The notes beneath the pieces were generated by a model. The model made no database searches. It saw nothing but the letters and a program-made list of their open reading frames with translations, and was not told the DNA's origin. DNA of 64,000 bases, from positions 5,895,501 to 5,959,500 of the forward strand of contig NZ_CP108356.1 in assembly GCF_036237315.1 (NCBI RefSeq), given 5' to 3'. Of the stretch, positions 1-8,800 are shown in pieces. The stretch is from Streptomyces sp. NBC_01351 (GTDB lineage Bacteria; Actinomycetota; Actinomycetes; Streptomycetales; Streptomycetaceae). Each line of letters starts with the position of its first letter. Positions within the stretch are counted from its first letter, which is position 1. The position numbers and the translations under genes were made by a program.

Positions 1-401
1 AAGGCCGAGGCGAGGGCCTCCCCGGCCCGGCAGCCCGGGTTCACCGCCCAGCCGCGGTCCGCGACCAGCCGGGCCACCTTCGTCCGGGCCAGGGCCGTTT
101 CCGCGTCGGACTCGTCGCGGCCCGTGGACGGGACCAGCTGATCCGCCACCGTGCCGAGCAGCTTGTGGACCGGCTTGTCCTTGTCGTCCACCGCGGTGAT
201 CACCTCGCGGATGGCGGCCACGGAGAGCCCGCCCACCTCCAGGAGGGCGCGGATCAGCCGCAGTCTGCGCTCGTGGGAGTCCTCGTAGCTGGCCTGGTTG
301 GGGCTGCTGAGCTCACCGGGCGGGAGCAGCCCCTCCCGCACGTAGTACTTGATCGTCGGTACCGGGACCCCGGTCCGTGAGCTCAGCTCTCCGATGCGCA
401 T
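1..401 (-). CDS. MerR family transcriptional regulator (3' end outside window)
   Basis: The N-terminal 133 residues are present and the C-terminus lies beyond the left edge. The protein begins MRIGELSSRTGVPVPTIKYY, the classic MerR winged-helix start (helix-turn-helix, then the KYYVREGLLP wing), and continues with the RRLRLIRALLEVGGLSVAAI segment typical of the second helix pair. MerR proteins bind dyads placed between the -35 and -10 of target promoters and respond to an effector bound C-terminally; the effector domain is not visible here. The gene is divergent from the membrane protein at 523, and a dyad at 462-499 lies between them, so that gene is a plausible target. Start chosen at the ATG giving the canonical MRIGEL opening. 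Confidence 0.88.
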   Translation of the reverse strand, partial: MRIGELSSRTGVPVPTIKYYVREGLLPPGELSSPNQASYEDSHERRLRLIRALLEVGGLSVAAIREVITAVDDKDKPVHKLLGTVADQLVPSTGRDESDAETALARTKVARLVADRGWAVNPGCRAGEALASA

Positions 402-461
402 GCCCGCGTCCGTTCCTCGATCTCGGTCTTCGTGCTCTTGTTTTCCGCCGCCCTCATCATA

Positions 462-499
462 GATAGTGGCACTACCGGATAGCGGCAAGTGTCACTATC
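462..499. promoter_or_regulatory. Imperfect dyad between divergent genes, candidate MerR operator
   Basis: The 11-base arms GATAGTGGCAC (462-472) and GTGTCACTATC (489-499) are inverted repeats with one mismatch and a 16-base spacer. They sit between the MerR gene (start 401) and the membrane protein gene (start 523). Location and symmetry suggest an operator; assigning it to this MerR protein is inference. Confidence 0.5.
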
Positions 500-522
500 C
501 ATATCCCGTCTTGGAGGTCTCG

Positions 523-1485
523 ATGGAGTTCTCGTCCTTACGCACGTGGCACCGCCCGCTGGTGGTCTTCGCCGGTGCGATGGTGTTCTGGGCCGCCGGC
601 TCCGCGGTCGGACTCTTCCTCGACGACCGGATGCTCGTCGGCGCCCCGATCTGGGCCAAGCCGTTCAAGTTCTCGGTGTCGTTCGTCGGTTACGCACTGA
701 GCCTGGCCTGGATGATCTCCCTGCTCGGCCGCGCCCGGCCCCGCCTGCACCGGCCGGCCTGGTGGGCGGGCACGGTGGTGGTCGCCACGAGCGTCATGGA
801 GATGGCGCTGATCACCCTTCAGACGTTCCGTGGCCGGCAGATGCACTTCAACCACACCACGCCGCTCGACTCGGAGTTGTACAACGCCATGGCCCTGACC
901 GTGGTGGTGCTGTGGACGGCCACCCTCGTGATCGCCGTCCTGCTCTTCCGGGCCCCGCTCGCCGACCGCGCCACCACCTGGGCGATCCGGATCTCCGCGG
1001 TCCTCGCGCTGGCCGGTGCCGGACTGGGCTTCCTGATGACGCAGCCCACGCCCGAGCAGCGGGCGGCGGCCGGTGACGGCGAGGCCCCGCTGGTCGGCGC
1101 GCACAGCGTGGGCGTGCCCGACGGCGGCCCGGGCATGCCGCTGACCGGCTGGTCCACCACCGGCGGCGACCTGCGCATCCCGCACTTCGTCGGCATGCAC
1201 GCCATGCAGCTGCTGCCGCTGTTCGTGCTCGTCCTGGCCGCCCTCGCCGCGCGCTACGCCCGGCTGCGCGAGGAGCGGGTGCGGCTGAGGGTGACCCTGG
1301 TGGCCGGAGGTACGTACGCGGCCGTGGTGGCCCTGCTGACCTGGCAGGCGCTGCGCGGCCAGCCGCTGACCTCCCCGGACGCGACGACGCTGGGCGCGGG
1401 CGCGCTGGTCCTGGCGGCCGCGGGCCTCGGGACGCTGCTCGCGCTCAGGCCGGGACGCCGGCCCGCGCTGGTGACGGCGGCCTGA
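523..1485 (+). CDS. Polytopic membrane protein, function unknown
   Basis: A 320-residue integral membrane protein with about seven or eight hydrophobic helices, the first near residues 12-32 and the last near the C-terminus. There is a long hydrophilic loop in the middle, around residues 185-225, rich in Gly and Pro. I do not recognise the family. The start at 523 is chosen because GGAGG at 513-517 is correctly spaced before ATG; an upstream in-frame ATG at 466 lies inside the putative operator and lacks a ribosome binding site. It is divergent from a MerR gene and convergent with the prim-pol-like gene, whose stop lies 8 bases beyond its own. Confidence 0.8.
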   Translation: MEFSSLRTWHRPLVVFAGAMVFWAAGSAVGLFLDDRMLVGAPIWAKPFKFSVSFVGYALSLAWMISLLGRARPRLHRPAWWAGTVVVATSVMEMALITLQTFRGRQMHFNHTTPLDSELYNAMALTVVVLWTATLVIAVLLFRAPLADRATTWAIRISAVLALAGAGLGFLMTQPTPEQRAAAGDGEAPLVGAHSVGVPDGGPGMPLTGWSTTGGDLRIPHFVGMHAMQLLPLFVLVLAALAARYARLREERVRLRVTLVAGGTYAAVVALLTWQALRGQPLTSPDATTLGAGALVLAAAGLGTLLALRPGRRPALVTAA

Positions 1486-1493
1486 AACAGGCC

Positions 1494-2243
1494 CTAGCGG
1501 CCCAGGGGCCAGGCCACCGCGGCCGGGGCGTGGTCGGTGGTGCCCGCGTACTGGGCGCAGGCGTCGGTCAGGGTTTCCAGCAGGGTGAGCGGGTCCGGGA
1601 GCGGGTGCTCCATGTCGCGGATCCAGGTCACCGCGTGCTCACCGGGGAGGGCCGCCGGGGGAACCAGGACGTAGCTGCCGCGGCAGTGCCAGCGCAGGCC
1701 GGGGTGCTCGTCCATCGTCTCGGGGTGGCAGTCCAGTTCGCAGGGCCACCACTCGTCCTCGTCCTCGGGGGTGCCGCGGGTGGCGGTGAAGAAGAGCATG
1801 CGGGCCTGGTCGCCGGTGCCGCCGGACTCGGCGACGGGGCCGACCTCGATGCCGGCCTCCAGCAGGCGGGTCAGGGCGTCGGTGCCGGCTTCCAGCGGGA
1901 CGTCCAGTACGTCGTGGACCATGCCGGTCGCCGTGACGAAGTTGGCCTCGGGCTGGTTGCGGGCCCAGCGTTCGACCTGGGCGCGGTCGGTGGTCGACTG
2001 GGACTGCCAGGCGAAGGAGAGCGGATGTCGGGCCGGCGTGGGACAGCCGATGCGGTCGCACGAACATCGGTGGTCGGTCGGATGGGCGGCGGGGGCGAGC
2101 GGCAGACCGGCGGCGGCGACCGACAGGAGGAGCGCTTCGCGCTCGCGTCCGGGGTCCTCTTCGGCGGGTTTCCGGCGCCGCAGCAGCCACTGGGAAAACC
2201 TGCTCAGCTCGCCGCGCGTGACGCGGCCGGACTCAGACCCCAT
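1494..2243 (-). CDS. Prim-pol-like (archaeo-eukaryotic primase N-terminal) protein
   Basis: A 249-residue protein resembling the N-terminal domain of bifunctional DNA primase/polymerases. Visible features are an N-terminal Arg-rich segment, then AAAGLPLAPAAHP, a cysteine cluster CSCDRIGC (about residues 62-69), and RHPLSFAWQSQSTTDRAQVE followed by ANFVTATG. This order matches the metal-linked loop and glycine-rich turn of the family. It is much shorter than helicase-linked prim-pols; chromosomal Streptomyces copies of this size are common and usually uncharacterised. The expected acidic catalytic pair is not obvious (DVLDVP follows ATGMVH), so polymerase activity is uncertain. Start is ATG at 2243. 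Confidence 0.65.
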   Translation of the reverse strand: MGSESGRVTRGELSRFSQWLLRRRKPAEEDPGREREALLLSVAAAGLPLAPAAHPTDHRCSCDRIGCPTPARHPLSFAWQSQSTTDRAQVERWARNQPEANFVTATGMVHDVLDVPLEAGTDALTRLLEAGIEVGPVAESGGTGDQARMLFFTATRGTPEDEDEWWPCELDCHPETMDEHPGLRWHCRGSYVLVPPAALPGEHAVTWIRDMEHPLPDPLTLLETLTDACAQYAGTTDHAPAAVAWPLGR

Positions 2244-2453
2244 CTATCCCCTCACCAAACCTTGCCCCGGCAGACCCTGGCACCCTGGCAGACCCTCACA
2301 TGGTCCCACCATCCTGCGCCCCCGGTGACCGCTCTTGACGACCGGGGGGTTGGGGATGAGCGACCGGCAACCCTCACATAACCACACAATCAGGACGTAT
2401 GTTCGCCGAGTGTTCGCAATTCAACGGGTGTTCGGGGGGTCTTCGGCGGGTCT

Positions 2454-3065
2454 TCAGCCGGCGGTGACGTTGGCCACCCCGCCCAGAACCCGGTCCACCA
2501 GCGCGTCCGTGTAAGCGTGCGTCAGCGGCGCCGTGCGCAGCAGCCAGCGGTACGTGAGCGGCCCCAGCAGCATCTCCACCGTCAGCCGCAGATCCGTGTC
2601 CGGGGCGAGCTGCCCGGCCTCCCGGGCGGTGCGCAACCGGGCTTCGTAGAGGGCGAGCTGCGGCTCCAGCAGCCGCTCGGTGAACTGCGCGCCGAGCTCG
2701 GGATCGGTGGCCCCGGCGGCCGTCAGGGCGCGCGCGGGGGCTTCGTACTTCTCGTCGGCGAACTCGTCGACCGTCGCCCGCAGGACGAACTTGAGGTCGG
2801 CGGCGAGGTCCCCGGTGTCCGGGAAGCCGGTCCACTCGGCCTCCGTCTCCGCGTCCCCGGAGAGGGCGAGCGAGGCGTCCAGGAGGACGGCCGCCTTCGA
2901 CGGCCACCAGCGGTAGATGGTCTGCTTGCCGACTCCGGCGCGGGCGGCGATGGCCTCGATGGTCAGCTTGTTGTAACCGACCTCCCCGACGAGGGCGAGC
3001 GAGGCGTCGAGGATGGCCTGCCGGGAGCGGTCGCTGCGGCGGGTGGCGTCAGGAGTCTTGGTCAT
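2454..3065 (-). CDS. TetR/AcrR family transcriptional regulator
   Basis: A 203-residue TetR-type repressor. The N-terminal three-helix DNA-binding domain is clear: RQAILDASLALVGEVGYNKL (about 14-33), then TIEAIAARAGVGKQTIYRWW with the K-Q-T-I-Y-R-W recognition helix. The C-terminal ligand/dimerisation domain belongs to the broad TetR_C class with LLEPQLALYEARLRTAREAG. It is transcribed divergently from the dimethylargininase gene at 3210. A 12-bp perfect palindrome lies 18 bases upstream of its ATG and is a likely autoregulatory operator. The inducer is unknown. Confidence 0.9.
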   Translation of the reverse strand: MTKTPDATRRSDRSRQAILDASLALVGEVGYNKLTIEAIAARAGVGKQTIYRWWPSKAAVLLDASLALSGDAETEAEWTGFPDTGDLAADLKFVLRATVDEFADEKYEAPARALTAAGATDPELGAQFTERLLEPQLALYEARLRTAREAGQLAPDTDLRLTVEMLLGPLTYRWLLRTAPLTHAYTDALVDRVLGGVANVTAG

Positions 3066-3082
3066 GGCTCGAAACTACCAAC

Positions 3083-3094
3083 CGAGACGTCTCG
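3083..3094. promoter_or_regulatory. Perfect 12-bp palindrome, candidate TetR operator
   Basis: CGAGACGTCTCG is a perfect palindrome in the 144-bp gap between the TetR gene (start 3065) and ddaH (start 3210). A second palindrome, ACGTCGACGT, lies at 3178-3187 just before the ddaH ribosome binding site. Their symmetry is visible; binding by the neighbouring TetR protein is inference. Confidence 0.45.
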
Positions 3095-3209
3095 TCTTCT
3101 GCTTGCCCGGTAAACCACCCAATCAGTTCACTGCGGTGTCCAGCTTGAGGAGAGACGATTCTCTCCACACTCGTCGCACGTCGACGTCGTAAGTCGTGAG
3201 GAGCCTTCT

Positions 3210-4019
3210 TTGCGCAGAGACGCCACACCCCGGCGCTACCTGATGTGCCCACCGGCACACTTCAAGGTCACGTACTCCATCAACCCGTGGATGGATCCCA
3301 CGAAACCGGTGGACCTGCCCCTCGCACTCGCCCAGTGGGAGGGCCTGAGGGACCGCTACCGCGCCCTCGGACACACCGTCGAGACCCTCGTGCCCGACCC
3401 AGGGCTGCCGGACATGGTCTTCGCGGCCAACGGAGCCCTGGTGGTCGACGGCCGGGTGCTCGGCGCCCGGTTCGCCTACCCGGAACGCAGCGCCGAGGCC
3501 GAGATCCACCTCGGGTGGTTCCGGGAGCACGGCTTCCGGGACATCCACGAGCCGTCCCACGTCAACGAGGGCGAGGGCGACTTCGCCGTCACCGCCACCT
3601 ACATCCTGGCGGGCCGGGGCTTCCGCTCCAGCCCGCTCTCGCACGACGAGGCGCAGGAGTTCTTCGGGCGCCCGGTCATCGGCCTCGACCTGGTGGACCC
3701 GCGGTTCTACCACCTGGACACGGCGCTCAGCGTCCTCGACGGCGACGAGATCATGTACCACCCGGCGGCCTTCTCGCCGGGCAGTCAGGGCGTACTGCGC
3801 CGGCTCTTCCCCGACGCGCTGATCGCCGACGCGGCGGACGCGGCGGCGCTCGGCCTGAACGCGGTCTCGGACGGCCGGCACGTGCTGCTCCCCCAGGAGG
3901 CGACGGGCCTGTTCGCACCGCTGCGGGACCGGGGCTTCGAGCCGGTTCCGATGGATCTGGGGGAGCTGCTCAAGGGCGGCGGCAGCGTGAAGTGCTGTAC
4001 GCAGGAGCTGCGGGCCTAG
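3210..4019 (+). CDS. ddaH: Dimethylargininase / amidinotransferase-fold hydrolase
   Basis: Hydrolyses N-omega-methylated arginines (or arginine-like substrates) to citrulline plus an amine; cytosolic guanidine-modifying superfamily. The 269-residue protein shows the family landmarks: PDMVFAANGAL (67-77), the GEGDF acidic motif (121-125), catalytic His in FYHLDTALSVL (His168) and the C-terminal nucleophile cysteine in GGGSVKCCTQEL (Cys262 or Cys263). Length matches bacterial DDAH. The start is TTG at 3210, supported by GTGAGGAG a few bases upstream; the next in-frame ATG is ten codons in. Its TAG stop overlaps the stop of the convergent Rsm22 gene through a shared CTAG. Confidence 0.9.
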   Translation: MRRDATPRRYLMCPPAHFKVTYSINPWMDPTKPVDLPLALAQWEGLRDRYRALGHTVETLVPDPGLPDMVFAANGALVVDGRVLGARFAYPERSAEAEIHLGWFREHGFRDIHEPSHVNEGEGDFAVTATYILAGRGFRSSPLSHDEAQEFFGRPVIGLDLVDPRFYHLDTALSVLDGDEIMYHPAAFSPGSQGVLRRLFPDALIADAADAAALGLNAVSDGRHVLLPQEATGLFAPLRDRGFEPVPMDLGELLKGGGSVKCCTQELRA

Positions 4020-5032
4020 TCCGTGGCCTCGGGGGAGGGCGGGGGCCAGGCGTGGCCCCAGCCGGCGTCCCGGGCGGCCTTGTAGAGGTCGCCCTGGCGC
4101 TTGGTCACGTTGACCTTGGCCAGGCCCTCGCTCTCCGGGCCGCACAGCTCCAGCAGGACCAGCCCCTTCCGGATCTGCGGCTTCCGCGTGATCCGGGAGG
4201 TGGCCGGCTCCGTCGGGAAACGGGTCGCGGCGACGTAGCTGAACTTCTCGTCCTCGTACGGCAGCGAGCCGCCCTTGACCTGGCGGTGCAGCGAGGAACG
4301 GCTGACCCGCGCCGAGAAGTGGCACCAGTCCTGGCCTACCTCGATCGGGCAGGTGCCGTCGTGCGGGCAGGGCGCGGCGACGCGCAGCCCCGCCGCGATC
4401 AGCTGGTCGCGGGCCTCGCGGATGCGGAGGTAGCCCTCCGGAGTGCCCGGCTCGATCAGGACCACGGCCTGACCGGCCCGGGCCGCCTCCGCGACGACCG
4501 CGGTGCGGGCCTGCGGGGTGAGCTCGCCCAGGACGTAGGAGACCGTCACGAGATCGGCGTCGGGGAGCGCGATCCCGGAGCCGATGACGGCCCGCCGCCA
4601 GTCCGCTGCGCGGAGCGCGGGGGAGGGGGAGGCCGCCGCGAGCTCCTTGCCGAGCTTGAGGGCCGGCTCCGCCCAGTCCAGGACCGTGGTCTCGCGGGGG
4701 CCGTCCCAGGTGGCGTCCACCGCCCAGGTCGCTGCGCCCGTGCCGCCGCCGACGTCCACGTGGGAGCCGGGGGCCCAGCCGGGGGCCGCCTCCGCGAGGC
4801 CGTCGAGGGCGGACCGTACGGCCTCGAAGGTGGCCGGCATCCGGTACGCCGCGTACGCCGCCACGTCGGAGCGGTCGCGCAGCACGGGCGCGTCGGTCGG
4901 GGTCTGCCCCCGGTAGCTGGCGATGAGCCGCTCGACGGCGGCGGAGGCCTGCTTCGGCGGGAGCCCGTCGAGCAGCCGGCCGAGCGCGCTGCGGAGGGTC
5001 TCGGCGGTGGTGGGGGTGGAGGCGGCGTTCAC
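4016..5032 (-). CDS. Small ribosomal subunit Rsm22-like methyltransferase
   Basis: A 338-residue protein of the Rsm22 family, predicted SAM-dependent methyltransferases linked to small-subunit ribosome assembly. The SAM-binding loop VDVGGGTGAATWA is near residues 93-105, followed by TVLDWAEPALKLGKEL and the strand DLVTVSYVLGELT. The C-terminal half has the family cysteine cluster, CPHDGTCP then DWCHFSARVSRS, which in relatives binds iron-sulfur or zinc. The end is GDLYKAARDAGWGHAWP. Start MNAASTPTT at 5032. The gene converges on ddaH with a 4-base CTAG overlap containing both stop codons. The exact rRNA target is unknown. Confidence 0.88.
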   Translation of the reverse strand: MNAASTPTTAETLRSALGRLLDGLPPKQASAAVERLIASYRGQTPTDAPVLRDRSDVAAYAAYRMPATFEAVRSALDGLAEAAPGWAPGSHVDVGGGTGAATWAVDATWDGPRETTVLDWAEPALKLGKELAAASPSPALRAADWRRAVIGSGIALPDADLVTVSYVLGELTPQARTAVVAEAARAGQAVVLIEPGTPEGYLRIREARDQLIAAGLRVAAPCPHDGTCPIEVGQDWCHFSARVSRSSLHRQVKGGSLPYEDEKFSYVAATRFPTEPATSRITRKPQIRKGLVLLELCGPESEGLAKVNVTKRQGDLYKAARDAGWGHAWPPPSPEATD

Positions 5033-5100
5033 CTGGGAAGTTTACGGCGCCGCTCGCCCTCCCGGGCCTTTGCCCTCCCGGGCCGGGGGGCGGGGTGAAA

Positions 5101-5203
5101 CTCAGCCCGTCCGGCGTTTGAGGATTGGGGTCCCCCCGGACGGAGTCTGGTGGGGGCACCTCCCAGCGGTAGCTGGGGGAGAGGGTCCGGGGCGGAGCCC
5201 CGG
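5101..5203 (+). repeat. A-type GC-rich hairpin repeat, copy 1
   Basis: Begins with the CAGCCCGTCCGGCG(T)TTGAGG motif often found downstream of Streptomyces genes. It continues into a complex hairpin region: CTCCCAGC-GGTA-GCTGGGGGAG, then CCGGGGC-GGA-GCCCCGG. Bases 5129-5187 are identical over 59 positions to the reverse complement of 8673-8731. It sits between the Rsm22 gene and the exporter gene, both on the minus strand. Confidence 0.85.
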
Positions 5204-5362
5204 GTCTTTGAGCCGCGGCGGAGCCCCGGGTCTTTGAGCGGCGCCGGCGATTGAGGTGCGGGTCCGGGGCGGAGCCCGGTTTCGGGAAGGGGCGGGGTGG
5301 GGGAACGGCTCCGCGCAGCGGCCCGGCCGCGCCGCCGCCGGCGGGGTCGGCGGGGGTCGGGG

Positions 5363-5496
5363 GGTTCCGCCGGGGCCGGGCGCGCGCCGGGGCGTCTCCT
5401 CGGGCGTCGAACGGTTCGAGGGGTCGGTGGGCCGAGCCGTGGTTGCGTTCGACGCCCTGCGGGGACGCCCCGACACACACCCGACCCCGTCGGAAC
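5363..5496 (+). repeat. B-type 134-bp palindromic element, copy 1 (intergenic)
   Basis: Left arm 5363-5413 starts GGTTCCGCCGGGG and ends GGGCGTCGAACG. Right arm 5446-5496 is its imperfect reverse complement (starts CGTTCGACGCCC, ends CCGTCGGAAC). The 32-base loop contains TCGGTGGGCCGA. Copies 2 and 3 lie at 10778 and 34462. No coding capacity or transposase is visible; it looks like a MITE or REP-type element. Confidence 0.85.
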
Positions 5497-5530
5497 GGGT
5501 GGGCGGCCCCGGCTGAACCGCGCGGTACGG

Positions 5531-6832
5531 CTAGGCGGTGGCCTCGCGGGACTGCCACGGCCGGCACAGGGTCAGGAAGCAGCCCACCGAGAGGACCGCG
5601 CAGACCAGCTGGACCAGGGCCATCGGGACGGCCGTGTCCTCGCCCGCGATGCCGACCAGCGGGGAGGCGATCGCGCCGACCAGGAAGGACGAGGTGCCGA
5701 TCAGGGCCGAGGCCGAGCCCGCCGCGTGCGGGGTCCGCATCAGGGCCTGGGCGTTGGTGTTGGGCAGGACCACACCCATCGCCGACATCAGGACGAAGAG
5801 GGCGGCGGAGATCGGGGCCAGCCCGACCTCTCCGAACACTCCGGTCGACATGAGGAGGAGCGATGTCGCGGCGATCGTGACCACTGCCAGGCCTACGGCC
5901 AGCACCTTGTCCAGGCTGACCCGGCCGACCAGCAGCTTGCCGTTGATCTGGCCGACGGCGATCAGGCCGACGGAGTTGAGGCCGAAGAGGAGGCTGAAGG
6001 TCTGGGGCGAGGCTCCGTAGATCGCCTGCACCACGAAGGGCGAGGCGGCGATGTACGAGAAGAGGACGGCGAAGGCGAAGCCGCCGGTGAGGGTGTAGCC
6101 GGTGAAGACGCGGTCGCCGAGCAGGCCCCGCATGGTCCGCAGCGCCGAGCCGACGCCCCCGGTGTGCCGGCGCTCGGGCGGGAGGGTCTCGTCCAGCTTG
6201 CGCCAGACCATCAGGGTGAGGACGAGGCCCACGGCGGTGAGGACGACGAACACCCCGCGCCAGTCGGAGAAGCGCAGGACCTGGCCGCCGATGAGCGGGG
6301 CGATGATCGGGGCGGACCCGGATATGAGCATCAGCGTGGAGAAGAACTTCGCCATCTCGACGCCGTCGTACAGGTCGCGTACGACGGCCCGTGCGATGAC
6401 GATCGCGGCCGCCCCGGCCAGGCCCTGGAGGAGGCGGAAGGCGATCAGGAGTTCGGCGGAGGGGGCGAGGGCGCAGATCGCTGTGGCCAGGACGTAGACG
6501 ACCATGCCGATGAGCAGCGGCCTGCGGCGGCCCCACTTGTCGCTCATCGGGCCGATGACGAGCTGGCCCAGCGCCATGCCGGCGAGGCAGGCGGTCAGGG
6601 TGAGCTGGATGGTCGCGGCCGGGCTGCGCAGGGCGGTGGTGACCTCCGGCAGGGCCGGGAGGTACATGTCCATGGACAGCGGGGGGAGGGCGGTGAGCCC
6701 GCCGAGTATGAACGTCACCAGCAGTCCGGTACGGCGTGCGGCCGTCAGGGGTGTGGTGGCGGGGGCGGTGGTGGGGAGCGATTCGGGCGACGCGGCGCCC
6801 GGCGGGGCCGTCGAGGGGCCTCTCTCCGACAT
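5531..6832 (-). CDS. Bcr/CflA-type multidrug efflux MFS transporter
   Basis: A 433-residue, 12-helix major facilitator protein of the drug:H+ antiporter DHA1 class. An approximately 30-residue hydrophilic N-terminus precedes TM1. Diagnostic segments are [16 protein letters not shown] (TM1 and loop), [19 protein letters not shown] (loop 2-3 motif A, about residues 93-111), and the antiporter motif region [12 protein letters not shown] in TM5. This combination defines Bcr/CflA proteins, which export small drugs and dipeptides across the inner membrane. It is divergent from the SDR gene with about 109 bases between starts. The substrate cannot be read from sequence. Confidence 0.92.
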   Translation of the reverse strand: MSERGPSTAPPGAASPESLPTTAPATTPLTAARRTGLLVTFILGGLTALPPLSMDMYLPALPEVTTALRSPAATIQLTLTACLAGMALGQLVIGPMSDKWGRRRPLLIGMVVYVLATAICALAPSAELLIAFRLLQGLAGAAAIVIARAVVRDLYDGVEMAKFFSTLMLISGSAPIIAPLIGGQVLRFSDWRGVFVVLTAVGLVLTLMVWRKLDETLPPERRHTGGVGSALRTMRGLLGDRVFTGYTLTGGFAFAVLFSYIAASPFVVQAIYGASPQTFSLLFGLNSVGLIAVGQINGKLLVGRVSLDKVLAVGLAVVTIAATSLLLMSTGVFGEVGLAPISAALFVLMSAMGVVLPNTNAQALMRTPHAAGSASALIGTSSFLVGAIASPLVGIAGEDTAVPMALVQLVCAVLSVGCFLTLCRPWQSREATA

Positions 6833-6941
6833 ACGGAAACTCCAGTCCTCTTGTCTGCTTTTCGCACCCCTGACCGACCCATGCTCTCAGCTATCGGAAC
6901 GTCCCGGGGTCCGAGCCCGGTGTGACGTACCCTGCGGCCCC

Positions 6942-7703
6942 ATGAACGCAAGTGCCAAGAAGATCGCAGTGGTGACCGGCGCCGGCTCCGGGATCGGCCG
7001 CTCCGTGGCTCTGACCCTGGCTGCGGCCGGTTGGGCCGTGGCAGTGGCGGGCCGCCGCACCGAGCCGCTGGAGGAGACCGCGAAGGCGGCCGGCGAGGAC
7101 GCCGACGTGCTGTGCGTACGGGCCGACGTGAGCGACCCGGACGACGTGACTGCGCTGTTCGAGTCGGTTCGCGAGCGGTACGGGCGACTGGACCTGCTGT
7201 TCAACAACGCGGGCACCTTCGGTCCCGGCGGGGTGCCGCTGGAGGACATCTCCTACGAGGCGTGGCGCTCGGTCGTGGACGTCAACCTGACCGGCGCCTT
7301 CCTGTGCGCGCAGGCCGCCTTCCGCCAGATGAAGGAACAGGACCCGCAGGGCGGCCGGATCATCAACAACGGCTCCATCTCCGCGCACGTACCGCGCCCG
7401 AACTCCATCGCCTACACCGCGACCAAGCACGCGATGACCGGCATGACGAAGTCCCTGTCGCTCGACGGGCGTCCGTACCGCATCGCGTGCGGGCAGATCG
7501 ACATCGGCAACGCGGCGACCGAGATGACCGAGCGGATGCAGACCGGGATCCTCCAGGCCAACGGACAGCTGGCCGTCGAGCCGGTGATGGACGCCGCCGA
7601 CGTGGCGCGCACCGTACTGCACATGGCGGAGCTGCCGCTGGAGGCGAACGTGCAGTTCGCGACGGTGATGGCGACGACGATGCCGTACATCGGGCGGGGC
7701 TGA
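6942..7703 (+). CDS. SDR family NAD(P)-dependent oxidoreductase
   Basis: A 253-residue classical short-chain dehydrogenase. The [13 protein letters not shown] cofactor loop (about 12-24), NNAGTF (about 90-95) and catalytic Ser-Tyr-Lys in [20 protein letters not shown] are all present. AGRRTEP after beta-2 suggests NADP(H) preference. Start ATG 6942 gives [13 protein letters not shown]; a longer in-frame extension would run through the divergent promoter and is rejected. No strong Shine-Dalgarno precedes the ATG. The substrate is unknown. The PhzF gene follows after 44 bases and may be co-transcribed. Confidence 0.9.
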   Translation: MNASAKKIAVVTGAGSGIGRSVALTLAAAGWAVAVAGRRTEPLEETAKAAGEDADVLCVRADVSDPDDVTALFESVRERYGRLDLLFNNAGTFGPGGVPLEDISYEAWRSVVDVNLTGAFLCAQAAFRQMKEQDPQGGRIINNGSISAHVPRPNSIAYTATKHAMTGMTKSLSLDGRPYRIACGQIDIGNAATEMTERMQTGILQANGQLAVEPVMDAADVARTVLHMAELPLEANVQFATVMATTMPYIGRG

Positions 7704-7747
7704 ACAACCTCGTTGCGACCGCGGGGGCCGCAACCGATCATGACCGC

Positions 7748-8617
7748 ATGAACCATGTTGAGGTACTGCACTACACCGCCTTCTCCCACGACCCGGAAGG
7801 CGGCAACCCCGCCGGAGTCGTCCTCGACGCCGCCGGGCTCGACGATGCCGCCATGCTGGAGATCGCCGCCAAGCTGGGTTACAGCGAGACGGCCTTCCTG
7901 ACCGCCCCGCCCGAGGGGTTCGGCGGTGAGCCCGGCCGCGCCTTCACCGTGCGCTACTTCAGCCCGCAAGTGGAGGTGCCGTTCTGCGGGCACGCCACGG
8001 TGGCCACCGCCGTGGCGCTCGGGGAGCGCATCGGCCCCGGCGAGCTGCTCCTCGCCACCCGGGCGGGGACCGTCCCGGTGACGGTGACCGCGTCGGGCGA
8101 GGGCGGCGGCCTGCGGGCCACGCTGACCAGCGTCGAGCCGCACGTCGAGGAGATCGGCGCGGCCGACCTCGCGGAGGCACTGGCCGCACTGGACTGGCCG
8201 GAAGCGGACCTGGACCCGGCGTTCCCGCCGCGCATCGCCTACGCCGGAGCCCGCCACCTGGTGCTCGGCGCCGCCACCCGGGCCCGGCTCGCGGACCTCG
8301 CGTACGACTTCGCCCGGCTGGAGGCCCTGATGCGGCGCCTCGACCTCGTCACGGTCCAGCTGGTGCACCGGGCGGGCCCGGCGGAGTTCCACGTACGCGA
8401 CCCCTTCCCGGTCGGCGGCGTCGTCGAGGACCCCGCCACGGGGGCCGCCGCGGCCGCCTTCGGCGCGTACGCCCGCGAGCTGGGCCTGGTCCCGGCGGAC
8501 GCCGTGCTCACCCTCCACCAGGGCGAGGACATGGGCCGCCCGGGAACGCTCACGGTGGAACTGCGCGCGGGGGACCCCCGGGTCCGCGTGGGCGGCGAGG
8601 GCGCGCGTATCGCGTGA
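7748..8617 (+). CDS. PhzF family isomerase/epimerase
   Basis: A 289-residue PhzF-fold protein (diaminopimelate-epimerase-like). It has the family start VLHYTAFSHDPEGGNPAGVV, the conserved active-site glutamate region LGYSETAFL (about 45-53), the FCGHATVATA loop and the C-terminal VEDPATGAAAAAFGAY. PhzF proteins catalyse proton shifts or isomerisation on small cyclic acids; most chromosomal copies have no known substrate. ATG 7748 gives MNHVEVLHY. It follows the SDR gene closely. A second, shorter PhzF gene lies at 14943. Confidence 0.9.
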   Translation: MNHVEVLHYTAFSHDPEGGNPAGVVLDAAGLDDAAMLEIAAKLGYSETAFLTAPPEGFGGEPGRAFTVRYFSPQVEVPFCGHATVATAVALGERIGPGELLLATRAGTVPVTVTASGEGGGLRATLTSVEPHVEEIGAADLAEALAALDWPEADLDPAFPPRIAYAGARHLVLGAATRARLADLAYDFARLEALMRRLDLVTVQLVHRAGPAEFHVRDPFPVGGVVEDPATGAAAAAFGAYARELGLVPADAVLTLHQGEDMGRPGTLTVELRAGDPRVRVGGEGARIA

Positions 8618-8650
8618 GCGCGTACACCGGGGCATGGATCCCCTGCGGCG

Positions 8651-8760
8651 CCGCTCCTGGGGCTCCGCCCCAGACCCTCTCCCCCAGCTACCGCTGGGAG
8701 GTGCCCCCACCAGACTCCGTCCGGGGGGACCCCCACGCCTCACACGCCGGCGAGGCTGGA
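8651..8760 (-). repeat. A-type GC-rich hairpin repeat, copy 2 (inverted)
   Basis: Reverse-complement copy of the element at 5101: 8673-8731 matches 5129-5187 at all 59 positions, and homology continues to the CTCACACGCCGGCGAGGCTG end. It sits between the convergent PhzF and hmuV genes, where it could act as a bidirectional terminator hairpin. Confidence 0.85.
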
Positions 8761-8800
8761 AGTGCGCTCCGCGCACTCAGCCGCGCCTGTGTTGCGCGGG

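Larger units (their letters stand above)
5033..5530. other. 498-bp gene-free interval filled by two repeat elements
   Basis: No convincing gene. From left to right it holds a duplicated CTCCCGGGC motif, an A-type hairpin repeat (5101-5203) followed by partial re-copies of its GGAGCCCCGGGTCTTTGAG end, and a complete 134-bp B-type palindromic element (5363-5496). Short open frames here are by-products of the GC-rich repeats. Confidence 0.8.

Noticed and set aside
5363..5496. Mini-gene starting [12 protein letters not shown] encoded in each palindromic element
   Set aside because: The shared start only reflects conserved right-arm DNA; the three frames diverge and lack ribosome binding sites.
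3123..6536. Open frame of over 1100 codons on the minus strand
   Set aside because: It spans ddaH, Rsm22 and the exporter in the wrong phase, is Arg/Pro-rich, and shows no domain; typical antisense frame in very GC-rich DNA.
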